Shown here: positions 10,193 through 17,024 of the stretch, one piece after another | Position numbering within the stretch: the stretch's first letter is position 1 | Layout of the letters: each line of letters starts with the position of its first letter | Assembly: GCA_945868725.1 (NCBI GenBank) | Contig: CAMBMU010000022.1 | Span: 1-37,677 of the forward strand | Length of the DNA stretch: 37,677 bases | Direction of reading: 5' to 3' | DNA from: Spirosoma fluviale | GTDB lineage: Bacteria > Bacteroidota > Bacteroidia > Cytophagales > Cyclobacteriaceae | Notes under the pieces: model-generated | What the model was told of the DNA's origin: nothing | The model's input: only the letters and a program-made list of their open reading frames with translations | Databases searched by the model: none | Made by a program: the position numbers and the translations under genes

Positions 10193-10711
10193 ATGGCTTG
10201 TATTTTAGAGGTAAATGGAGTTTCTCCTGAAATGGGTGAAAATTGCTGGCTGGCACCCAATGCTACCGTGGTAGGAGATGTGAAATTGGGTAAAAACTGC
10301 ACCGTTTGGTTCAACGCAGTGATTCGAGGCGATGTAAATGAAATCCGAATTGGAGAGGATACCAATATTCAGGATGGTGCGGTAATCCATTGTACGTACA
10401 AGCAAGCGGGCACATTCATTGGCAATCAAGTGTCTATTGCGCACAATGCCATCGTTCATGGCTGTACCATCCATGATCGGGTGCTGGTGGGAATGGGTGC
10501 CATTGTGATGGATGGAGCAATTATTCATTCCGATGCCGTGATTGCTGCTGGAGCAGTAGTTCTAGCGGGCACAGTAGTGGAAGCTGGGTCCATCTATGCA
10601 GGCATGCCGGCAAAAAAAGTTAAAGATATTGGGGACAACATGAGGGAAGTCATCCTGCGAACTGCAAAAAATTACCCGATGTATGCCACCTGGTTTCCGA
10701 AAGAAATGTAA
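10193..10711 (+). CDS. Gamma-class carbonic anhydrase family protein
   Basis: 172 residues forming a left-handed beta helix of hexapeptide repeats (for example VVGDVKLGKNCTVWFNAVIR). Members form trimers with a metal site between subunits. The three expected ligands are present: His66 (AVIHCTY), His84 and His89 (SIAHNAIVHGC), with the H-x4-H spacing of gamma carbonic anhydrases. The C-terminal helix (about 150-172) is also typical. Many relatives (YrdA/PaaY type) are annotated as carbonic anhydrases without proven activity, and the catalytic Glu residues of the archaeal Cam loop are not obvious, so the activity is uncertain. It stands alone with a terminator at 10824-10856. Confidence 0.9.
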   Translation: MACILEVNGVSPEMGENCWLAPNATVVGDVKLGKNCTVWFNAVIRGDVNEIRIGEDTNIQDGAVIHCTYKQAGTFIGNQVSIAHNAIVHGCTIHDRVLVGMGAIVMDGAIIHSDAVIAAGAVVLAGTVVEAGSIYAGMPAKKVKDIGDNMREVILRTAKNYPMYATWFPKEM

Positions 10712-10713
10712 CC

Positions 10714-10748
10714 GTCAACAGACCACTGACCATAGTCCACAGCTCACT
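10714..10748. repeat. Degenerate heptamer repeats, left cluster
   Basis: Just past the carbonic anhydrase stop come five consecutive 7-mers: GTCAACA, GACCACT, GACCATA, GTCCACA, GCTCACT. The approximate consensus is GnCCACA. An inverted cluster of the same type lies at 10914-10948 on the other side of the terminator. Function unknown. Confidence 0.6.
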
Positions 10749-10823
10749 TATCTAGTCTTCAAACCTTGTTTTTAAAATAACCATAAAATAATCGGCTATC
10801 CTGAAGATTATTAACCCTAATAA

Positions 10824-10856
10824 TACAAAAAAGGCCTCTTAGAGGCCTTTTTTGTA
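10824..10856. terminator. Bidirectional terminator after the carbonic anhydrase homologue
   Basis: Stem TACAAAAAAGGCCTC (10824-10838) / GAGGCCTTTTTTGTA (10842-10856), 15 bp without mismatch, with a TTA loop. The T tracts on either strand allow termination in both directions. Confidence 0.9.
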
Positions 10857-10913
10857 TTTTAGTGATGGTAAACACATTTTATAATTCTCAAAATACCATT
10901 TGAAGTTCCATTG

Positions 10914-10948
10914 GGTGGGCAGTGGACCGTTGACTGTGGTCTGTGAGC
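10914..10948. repeat. Degenerate heptamer repeats, right cluster (inverted)
   Basis: GGTGGGC, AGTGGAC, CGTTGAC, TGTGGTC, TGTGAGC are the reverse-complement type of the left cluster. Aligning the reverse complement of 10922-10944 to 10718-10740 gives 18 identities in 23 positions. Confidence 0.6.
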
Positions 10949-10960
10949 GATTATCCGCAG

Positions 10961-10990
10961 GGGAAAAAAGACAAGGTTAGTCACTAACCT
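10961..10990 (-). terminator. Rho-independent terminator of pyrE, inside a larger inverted repeat
   Basis: Stem AGGTTAG (10974-10980) / CTAACCT (10984-10990) with loop TCA. In minus-strand reading it is followed by TGTCTTTTTTCCCC. A perfect 11-bp inverted repeat, GATTATCCGCA (10949-10959) / TGCGGATAATC (10994-11004), encloses it. Confidence 0.8.
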
Positions 10991-11015
10991 AATTGCGGAT
11001 AATCATAATATAGCT

Positions 11016-11660
11016 TTACTGCATCCAGCCACTAGGATTTTTGCGCCATTCGGCCAGGGAATTTAGGGTCGAATGATCGATGTAATTTTCTTTTACGGCT
11101 TCAGGAAGTAAGGCATCGTAATTACTCAAGCAAACCAAAGGAACCCCTGCATTTTCAAAATTTTTATCGGCCACTTCAAAGCCATAGGAGAAAATAGCCA
11201 CCATTCCTAAAACTTCAAATCCAGCATTCCTCAGATCTTCAACTGCTTTAAGTGAGCTTCCTCCAGTAGATACGAGGTCTTCTACCACCACAACTTTCTG
11301 GTTTGGCACCACTTTTCCTTCGATCATATTTTCCATGCCATGCCCTTTGGGCTTGGAGCGTACATAAATAAAAGGGAGCAAAAGTTCATCGGCGAGTAGG
11401 GCTCCTTGCGGGATGCCTGCAGTGGCTACTCCAGCAATCGCCTCCACATCTGGGAAAAAATGTTTCACTGCTTTCACCAGGCTTTCCTTGATGGAATTTC
11501 GAATTTCCGGATAGGAGAGGGAGAGTCGATTGTCGCAATAGATGGGTGATTTCCAGCCAGATGCCCAGGTAAAGGGTTTCTCAGGTTGTAGTCGAATGGC
11601 TTGAATTTCCAAAAGGTGGCGCGCAACTTGTGCAGCGATGGTTGGGTTTAGAATTTCCAT
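11016..11660 (-). CDS. pyrE: Orotate phosphoribosyltransferase
   Basis: 214 residues from the ATG at 11660, the usual family length; the longer frame to 11747 adds 29 unmatched residues. PyrE converts orotate plus PRPP to OMP in de novo pyrimidine synthesis. The PRPP-binding motif VVVVEDLVSTGGSS is present, as are the N-terminal orotate-site segment FTWASGWKSPIYCDNR and the flexible catalytic loop VRSKPKGHGMENMIEG, which carries Lys and His. It is monocistronic, divergent from the Nudix gene, and ends at the terminator at 10961-10990. Confidence 0.97.
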   Translation of the reverse strand: MEILNPTIAAQVARHLLEIQAIRLQPEKPFTWASGWKSPIYCDNRLSLSYPEIRNSIKESLVKAVKHFFPDVEAIAGVATAGIPQGALLADELLLPFIYVRSKPKGHGMENMIEGKVVPNQKVVVVEDLVSTGGSSLKAVEDLRNAGFEVLGMVAIFSYGFEVADKNFENAGVPLVCLSNYDALLPEAVKENYIDHSTLNSLAEWRKNPSGWMQ

Positions 11661-11838
11661 GGCGTAAAAATAAGAGATTCCTAAGCGTGGATAGGGAGCT
11701 CTCGCAATTTTTTTAGGAATAAATGCACTAGTTTTTTTATTTCCCAAATTGATGCCGTGTAGGTCAAAAAAGTCTAGCTAATTATTTCAAATTTTTATGC
11801 ATTTTTGGACGATTCAAAACTACTATTCCCATTTACGC

Positions 11839-12516
11839 ATGAAGATCTTTGTGAACGACAAGCCTTTGGAACTTATTTCCTTTGCAAAGCTTGATCCGAC
11901 CAAGCGCTTTGAACATCGCTACCAAAATGTGGATGAAATCCCTGAGGATGTAGAGTGGGAAGGGAATGTTATTTTTTACGAACCGAGCCTGGACCTAGTA
12001 ATTCGCCTACTTTATTTGATGCGAACTCGAAAGATGAAGCGATTGGATTCGGTTACCTTGGTTTCGGAATCGAAAAATGAGCTTAAAGAATTTGTAAAAA
12101 GTAGATTTTTAATTGTGAAGGCTGCAGGTGGAGTAATTACCAAAAAGCAAAAGGTACTATTGATTCATCGACTCGGAAAATGGGATTTTCCAAAAGGTAA
12201 ATTTGATAAAGGCGAAACGCCAGAACAATGTGCAAAAAGAGAAGTGGAAGAGGAATGTAATGTTAAAGTTCGCTTAGGAGAACACCTCTGCACTACCTGG
12301 CATACCTACACCCAAAACCGGCGCAGCATCTTAAAGAAGACCTACTGGTATGTCATGGCTTGTACCAATGATGCAAGCATGAAACCGCAGGAAGAAGAGG
12401 GAATTGATGCAATTCAGTGGTTTACCGAAACCGAGGCAACAGCAGCTTTAATGGATTCTTACCCATCGATGCGGTATTTATTTAAGAAATACCTAAAAAA
12501 ATCAGGGGCCGCTTAA
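11839..12516 (+). CDS. Nudix hydrolase with extra N-terminal domain
   Basis: 225 residues from ATG 11839; an upstream ATG at 11797 would add 14 residues. Residues 1-90 form an uncharacterised domain. The C-terminal Nudix domain (about 93-215) has box GKFDKGETPEQCAKREVEEECNV (split here as G120, Glu126, Arg134-Glu135, Glu138-Glu139). The usual Gly near the end of the box is Asn141. The metal-binding Glu residues are intact, so hydrolysis of a nucleoside-diphosphate-linked substrate is plausible, though the substrate is unknown. RLGKWDFPKGK is typical of a branch with diphosphoinositol- or Ap4A-like hydrolases. It is convergent with coaD, and the two stop codons share TTAA (12513-12516). Confidence 0.88.
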   Translation: MKIFVNDKPLELISFAKLDPTKRFEHRYQNVDEIPEDVEWEGNVIFYEPSLDLVIRLLYLMRTRKMKRLDSVTLVSESKNELKEFVKSRFLIVKAAGGVITKKQKVLLIHRLGKWDFPKGKFDKGETPEQCAKREVEEECNVKVRLGEHLCTTWHTYTQNRRSILKKTYWYVMACTNDASMKPQEEEGIDAIQWFTETEATAALMDSYPSMRYLFKKYLKKSGAA

Positions 12517-12968
12517 AGGGAATAGGGGAGGAATTCATCTACATCTCCTCCATAGCGGTGTACTTCACGAATTACTGTAGAGCTGATGGCGGCGTATTGA
12601 GGGGAAGTAATTAGAAACACCGTATCTAGCTCTTCATTTAGATAGCGATTCATTTGACTGATGGTGTTTTCATATTCAAAGTCGGTAGTATTCCGCAGCC
12701 CTCGAACTAAAAACTGCGCCTCATACTTTTTGGCAAGGGTAGAAGTAAGTTCATTGTAAACGACTACAGAAACTCTAGGCGTATCCTTATACACCTCTTC
12801 TATTTTTTCTACCATCAATTCGATATCGAAATACCTATTTTTTTTGGTAGAGTTGTAGCCAATCCCAATAATTACAGCATCGAAAAGTGCTAAACTTCTC
12901 AAAACGATATCGTGATGCCCTTTGGTAAAGGGGTCAAACGAACCAGGGAAAATGGCTATTTTTTTCAT
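12513..12968 (-). CDS. coaD: Phosphopantetheine adenylyltransferase
   Basis: 151 residues from ATG 12968 (an in-frame codon at 12986 is less likely). CoaD transfers AMP from ATP to 4'-phosphopantetheine, the penultimate step of coenzyme A synthesis. The nucleotidyltransferase motif is GSFDPFTKGHHD (residues 9-20, T/HxGH type). The ATP-binding ISSTVIRE motif lies near the C-terminus, and RGLRNTTDFEYE is characteristic. It begins 2 bp after the DUF3822 gene, so it is probably co-transcribed with the two genes upstream. Confidence 0.97.
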   Translation of the reverse strand: MKKIAIFPGSFDPFTKGHHDIVLRSLALFDAVIIGIGYNSTKKNRYFDIELMVEKIEEVYKDTPRVSVVVYNELTSTLAKKYEAQFLVRGLRNTTDFEYENTISQMNRYLNEELDTVFLITSPQYAAISSTVIREVHRYGGDVDEFLPYSL

Positions 12969-12970
12969 GG

Positions 12971-13789
12971 CTATGCGTAATTCCAAAAAGATTCAAAAAT
13001 GGTTGGGGCTTTATCTTGCGATAATCCAAGTCCATAATTCTGGTTGGCATGAGGTCGAATAATCCTAAAATTGGCAAAGTAACTTTTTCCCCAATCCTCA
13101 GTAATTCCACTTTTTTCGATGGTACCAAATAGAGTTACGCGTGCATGGTTTCTATCGTGCTGAAGGGATTCCATTAAAATCAACACGTATTTTAATACGT
13201 CCTCCTTTGTTTCTACCTCAAACCGATTGAAAACAGAAAGTTCTTGATCCGTAAAAGCTGCCAGGTAAGCATGGGAGTCAAAAAGGTTGATCCAGATCTC
13301 CTGACCAATCAAGTTGAATCGTTCCTTAAATAAATAAGAGAGGAAAGAACAAGATCCATGATAAAAGCTGAGCTCAGAAAACCGCTTACTCAACGGCCTA
13401 TGCAATTTCTCCGGGATACAACTCAGGATTTGCACATTATTGCTATCTACTGCGGTATGAAAGAAATGAGGTGATTCAGGAAGTTTTCCAGCAAGTTGAA
13501 GATATTCCTTTTCGTTTCCCGGTTGGAAAATGGCGCCTGGTAATAGGGTAAAAAGCGCTTCGTGGAAATAAACTTTGGCTGGAACATCCAACTTGGTTAA
13601 GGCGTCTGACGAGAGAACTTCATCTAGTTTTTTCCAGCTAATTCGTTCGTAAGAATGAATTGCCGTGATGCTTTGGTTCTTGTCCCTTGCAAATACATGC
13701 AAGGAAGAGGGATAAAGAAAAAGTGATAAGCTTGCTGTGTTTTGAACAGCAAACTTATCACTCACTAGTACCTTTAGGTTATTTTCCAA
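12971..13789 (-). CDS. DUF3822 family protein
   Basis: 272 residues. The N-terminus (DKFAVQNTASLSLFLYPSS), the LLPGAIFQPGNEKEYLQLAG segment and the DSHAYLAAFTDQELSVFNRF-like stretch match DUF3822. These Bacteroidota-restricted proteins have an actin/ASKHA-like fold by prediction and no known biochemical role. No signal peptide or membrane helix is seen, so it is cytoplasmic. It lies 2 bp before coaD and 12 bp after the membrane-anchored hypothetical, consistent with an operon; a link to CoA metabolism is only suggested by position. Confidence 0.85.
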   Translation of the reverse strand: MENNLKVLVSDKFAVQNTASLSLFLYPSSLHVFARDKNQSITAIHSYERISWKKLDEVLSSDALTKLDVPAKVYFHEALFTLLPGAIFQPGNEKEYLQLAGKLPESPHFFHTAVDSNNVQILSCIPEKLHRPLSKRFSELSFYHGSCSFLSYLFKERFNLIGQEIWINLFDSHAYLAAFTDQELSVFNRFEVETKEDVLKYVLILMESLQHDRNHARVTLFGTIEKSGITEDWGKSYFANFRIIRPHANQNYGLGLSQDKAPTIFESFWNYA

Positions 13790-13801
13790 GATAAGAACCG
13801 G

Positions 13802-14386
13802 TTATTTCCAGTTACCCTCTGTAGATGCGTCAGTTCTAGATCCTACTCTTAATGCCTTTTCGTTGTTATTTGCTCTTCTTTCAAGATTGATTGGAGCTGG
13901 GTCACGGATTTCGAATACGCTTACTTTGTACCCGCCAGTCTTTTCAATTTTGTCCGCAAAGAATTCAAATCGCTTTCCTCCAGAACCTGGAACAACAGGA
14001 AGCAAATCAAGTTTGAGGTCTGGGTACTTCGCTGGGCTAAACAAGGAGTCCAGCACTGCAATTGAACCAATAGTGTCGTAAGACACATTTATTTCTTCTG
14101 CACCGTAATCCAACAGCTTGGTGGTTTCGGTACGCTGTACTATCCAAATGGTACCCGTTTCAATAAAGGTTCTCAAAGAATCCCAAGTACTTGAATATTT
14201 TCCATTTGCAGCCTGGTATGCCAATTGGGCATCGCGAAGCATTTCAAGTTTTTCAATGGTAGCCGCTTCTAGTAAGGCAACTCTTTTTTCTTGTTCTACG
14301 ACGTCGTCGACCCCTTTCCAAAGTAGGTAACCAAGAAAGGCAGCAACAGCAAAGAAGACGAGAGAGAGGACTTTTGTTAGATTCAT
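13802..14386 (-). CDS. Conserved hypothetical membrane-anchored protein
   Basis: 194 residues. One N-terminal membrane helix (about 5-23, VLSLVFFAVAAFLGYLLW) is followed by a short helical stalk (residues 29-60) resembling the N-terminal helix of type IV pilin-like or other anchored periplasmic proteins. The remainder is a mostly beta domain (80-194) with no recognised motif. It is the first gene of a probable three-gene operon with the DUF3822 gene and coaD. It is likely exported and anchored in the inner membrane. Function unknown; I recognise no named domain. Confidence 0.7.
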   Translation of the reverse strand: MNLTKVLSLVFFAVAAFLGYLLWKGVDDVVEQEKRVALLEAATIEKLEMLRDAQLAYQAANGKYSSTWDSLRTFIETGTIWIVQRTETTKLLDYGAEEINVSYDTIGSIAVLDSLFSPAKYPDLKLDLLPVVPGSGGKRFEFFADKIEKTGGYKVSVFEIRDPAPINLERRANNNEKALRVGSRTDASTEGNWK

Positions 14387-14435
14387 TTTGAGTAAGGTTT
14401 AGAAATCCGGTTAGGGTTAAAGGTTTTAAAACGTG

Positions 14436-14945
14436 CTATTTTAGGTAATTATTTCCAAAATTAAAATATCCTTTATACAATACTAATTCCGAGAGCGATT
14501 TTATTCCAAGAAATACAGGATGGATGGATTTTTTATCCAAAGAATTCAATCCTTCCAGCGTCATCCAGCGGATGTCCGCAAGAATTTGATCCGCTGCTGC
14601 AAGTTCTGGATCTTCCCCCAAAGTTGCAGTACCGCTAATCCTTTTTACTAGAAAAAAATACTCGATCGCATGTAGGGGAGGGTCTAGGTACTCGTTTACA
14701 AAAAGAAATTCTCCTACGGTAATTTTTAAACCAGTTTCTTCCAAAAATTCGCGGACTAAATTTTCTTGAGCAGAACTTCCAAATTGCATCCCCCCGCCTG
14801 GAGTGGACCAAAAATCTCGATTCGTACTCATTTTGTGCTTGACTAAAAGAATTTTGTTTCCTTCAACCATAACGCCATTCACACGTATTCTTAGCTGATG
14901 TCCAAATTTAGACTCAATTTCTTTGCTGATCTTGTCTTCTGACAT
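14436..14945 (-). CDS. Nudix hydrolase with altered Nudix box
   Basis: 169 residues from ATG 14945; the frame continues to 15161, but that part is antisense to the helicase and has no Nudix similarity. The core shows the expected beta strands (RIRVNGVMVEGNKILLVKHK) and the box GGGMQFGSSAQENLVREFLE plus ETGL. Arg65-Glu66 and Glu69-Glu70 are present, but the first Glu of the box is Ser57. The main metal ligands remain, so activity is possible. The substrate is unknown. Only 16 bp separate its start codon from that of the divergent helicase gene. Confidence 0.85.
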   Translation of the reverse strand: MSEDKISKEIESKFGHQLRIRVNGVMVEGNKILLVKHKMSTNRDFWSTPGGGMQFGSSAQENLVREFLEETGLKITVGEFLFVNEYLDPPLHAIEYFFLVKRISGTATLGEDPELAAADQILADIRWMTLEGLNSLDKKSIHPVFLGIKSLSELVLYKGYFNFGNNYLK

Positions 14946-14961
14946 GTACTTTCGTCTAGCG

Positions 14962-16416
14962 ATGAACAAACTGACCTCCCTGCCTCCTGCTCCTTCAGAA
15001 TTATTACGAAAGAGCTTTCCATTCAAACCTACTCTAGGCCAGGCCAGTTTTTTTGTAAAAATGGATGATTTTTTCCAAAAGCCCTCTGAAGATAAGCCAG
15101 TCTTTATTCTAAAAGGATATGCAGGAACAGGAAAAACGTCCCTTTTGTCTGCCGTAGTCAAAATCCTGCCTAGTTTAAATTTACGGCCCCTTTTATTAGC
15201 ACCAACAGGCAGGGCGGCAAAGGTGATGAGTACCTACTCTGGTAGATCGGCATTTACCATTCATAAAATTATCTACAAACCCAAAGGAGATGCTGGTACG
15301 CTAGGCGGAGGATTCACGCTTCAAAAGAATTATTTCAAAGACACACTTTTTGTGGTTGATGAATCGTCTATGCTAGCTGATGATGGAGGAATGTCTGGTA
15401 ACCTGCTCTGGGATTTGATTACCTATACCTTTTCAGGTGTTGGCAATCGCTTGCTATTTGTTGGGGACACCGCCCAGTTACCACCTGTAGGAAGTCAATA
15501 CAGTCCAGCCTTAGATGCGGAATACCTGCTTCGCCATTACCGACTGGAAGCAGAGCAAATTGAGCTAGTGGAAGTAATGCGGCAGAAATTAGAGTCTGGG
15601 ATTTTATTCAATGCCACAAGCCTGCGACACGAATTAGGGGCAGAGCAGGCAGTGATTAAAATCCAAACCCACCTATTCAAGGATATTTTCAAGATGACTT
15701 CTGAGAAGCTGGAAGATGGTTTGCGCTATGCCTATTCCAAATATGGAACAGAAAACACCTGCATCATCACCCGTTCCAATAAGTCTGCCGTACAATACAA
15801 CGGGTATATTCGACGAACGATTCATTTTTACGAGGATGAAATAAGTTCGGGTGACTTGCTGATGATTGTGAAGAATAACTACACCTACATGGCCGAATCC
15901 GAGAAGGTGAATTTTTTAGCCAATGGGGATCTGGTCGAAGTGATGAAGATTCGAAATTTTGAGGACCGATATGGCTTACGATTTGCAACTTTGGAGTTAC
16001 GCTTGCTGGATTATGCAGAAGAGCCCTATTTTGAGGCTAAAGTGATCCTAGATACCTTATACTCTTCGGGGCCATCACTCACTCGAGAACAGTATCGATC
16101 GCTTTATGATCAGGTAAGTGAAGATTATGCCGATCTGGCTAATAAAACTGAGCGTATGGAATACATCCGAAAGGACCCTTACCTCAATGCTCTTCAAGTC
16201 AAGTTTGCCTACGCCATCACCTGCCATAAGGCGCAAGGTGGGCAATGGAAGGCCGTATTTATCGATCAAGGGTATTTGGTCGAAGAGCAGGTGGATAAAG
16301 AATTTGTTCGTTGGCTCTACACCGCTGTGACACGTGCTTCTGAGGAACTGTATCTAGTAAACTTTTCCCCAACTTTTTTCGTAAAAGGATTGGTAGATGG
16401 AGAGCCAGAGGATTAG
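14962..16416 (+). CDS. RecD-like ATP-dependent DNA helicase (SF1)
   Basis: 484 residues from ATG 14962; in-frame starts at 14944 and 14923 would overlap the divergent Nudix gene. Motifs in order: Walker A GYAGTGKTS (52-60), motif Ia APTGRAAKVMS (80-90), Walker B VVDESSM (131-137) and motif III FVGDTAQLPPVGS (166-178). The UvrD-C-2-type C-terminus has ITCHKAQGGQWKAVFID and LYTAVTRASEELYLVNF. It resembles the single-chain RecD2/AAA_30 helicases common in Bacteroidota but lacks the long N-terminal domain of RecD2. It is expected to act in DNA repair or recombination as a 5'-3' helicase; no RecBC partner is nearby. Confidence 0.92.
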   Translation: MNKLTSLPPAPSELLRKSFPFKPTLGQASFFVKMDDFFQKPSEDKPVFILKGYAGTGKTSLLSAVVKILPSLNLRPLLLAPTGRAAKVMSTYSGRSAFTIHKIIYKPKGDAGTLGGGFTLQKNYFKDTLFVVDESSMLADDGGMSGNLLWDLITYTFSGVGNRLLFVGDTAQLPPVGSQYSPALDAEYLLRHYRLEAEQIELVEVMRQKLESGILFNATSLRHELGAEQAVIKIQTHLFKDIFKMTSEKLEDGLRYAYSKYGTENTCIITRSNKSAVQYNGYIRRTIHFYEDEISSGDLLMIVKNNYTYMAESEKVNFLANGDLVEVMKIRNFEDRYGLRFATLELRLLDYAEEPYFEAKVILDTLYSSGPSLTREQYRSLYDQVSEDYADLANKTERMEYIRKDPYLNALQVKFAYAITCHKAQGGQWKAVFIDQGYLVEEQVDKEFVRWLYTAVTRASEELYLVNFSPTFFVKGLVDGEPED

Positions 16417-16481
16417 CTATTAAAATGCTTTATTTAACCTGCTATGCCTAGATTTTGGGTTTACTTAGGATTTTGCTAGCG

Positions 16482-16516
16482 TTTGGAATTTAATCTATTT
16501 CTTAGCTGTTATTTTG
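16482..16516 (+). promoter_or_regulatory. Candidate promoter upstream of the DUF1573 gene
   Basis: TTTG (16482-16485) and TTATTTTG (16509-16516, 5 of the 6 fixed positions of TAnnTTTG) are 23 bp apart, slightly longer than the usual Bacteroidota spacing. They sit about 50 bp before the start codon. Suggestive only. Confidence 0.3.
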
Positions 16517-16562
16517 AAGAATCCATCAAAATTTGAATCTTTGACAATTAAACCACATTAAC

Positions 16563-16955
16563 ATGAAAAAAATAGCACTTCTTTTTAGCTTCTTTGTTTT
16601 GGCACTTGTATCTCAAGCTCAGGCTCAACAATCAGGTCCCGTGATTACCTTCAAGGAAAATTCCAAGGATTTTGGGGATATCACACAGGGGCAACAAGTA
16701 GCACATACCTTTGTATTGACCAATACAGGAAATCAGCCTTTGATCATTTCTAATGTAGCAGCTACCTGTGGCTGTACTGTACCTAGCTGGCCTAAGGAGC
16801 CGGTAGCACCTGGAAAATCTGCTGAAATTAAGGTTTCTTTCAATTCCGCTGGAAAGGTGGGTCAACAAAATTCGGTAGTACGAATTTACTCCAATGCCTC
16901 CGAACCTATCGAGAAAGTTTCTTTGATTTCGAACGTGTTGACCCCTACGAACTAA
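16563..16955 (+). CDS. DUF1573 periplasmic protein
   Basis: 130 residues. A classic signal peptide (MKKIALLFSFFVLALVSQAQ, cleavage about residue 21) precedes one immunoglobulin-like DUF1573 domain. Its characteristic features are DFGDITQGQQVAHTFVLTNT, the CGCT motif in ATCGCTVPSWPKEPV, and VAPGKSAEIKVSFNSAGK. The family is abundant in Bacteroidota and related to HYDIN/ASPM-type beta-sandwich domains; a binding role in the periplasm or outer membrane is assumed. The gene is monocistronic, with a terminator at 16976-17006. Confidence 0.93.
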   Translation: MKKIALLFSFFVLALVSQAQAQQSGPVITFKENSKDFGDITQGQQVAHTFVLTNTGNQPLIISNVAATCGCTVPSWPKEPVAPGKSAEIKVSFNSAGKVGQQNSVVRIYSNASEPIEKVSLISNVLTPTN

Positions 16956-16975
16956 AGAAATTAATTTAGAATTTG

Positions 16976-17006
16976 AAAAGCCTGTTCCTCAGTAACAGGC
17001 TTTTTT
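16976..17006 (+). terminator. Rho-independent terminator after the DUF1573 gene
   Basis: Stem AGCCTGTT (16979-16986) / AACAGGCT (16994-17001), loop CCTCAGT, followed by six T. The preceding AAA may extend the stem. Confidence 0.9.
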
Positions 17007-17024
17007 ATTACCTCTCATCTTTAA

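Larger units (their letters stand above)
10712..11015. other. 304-bp convergent spacer (carbonic anhydrase homologue / pyrE)
   Basis: This gene-free stretch contains, in order, the left heptamer cluster, the bidirectional terminator, the right heptamer cluster, and the pyrE terminator enclosed by an 11-bp inverted repeat. No ORF or RNA gene is evident. Confidence 0.8.
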
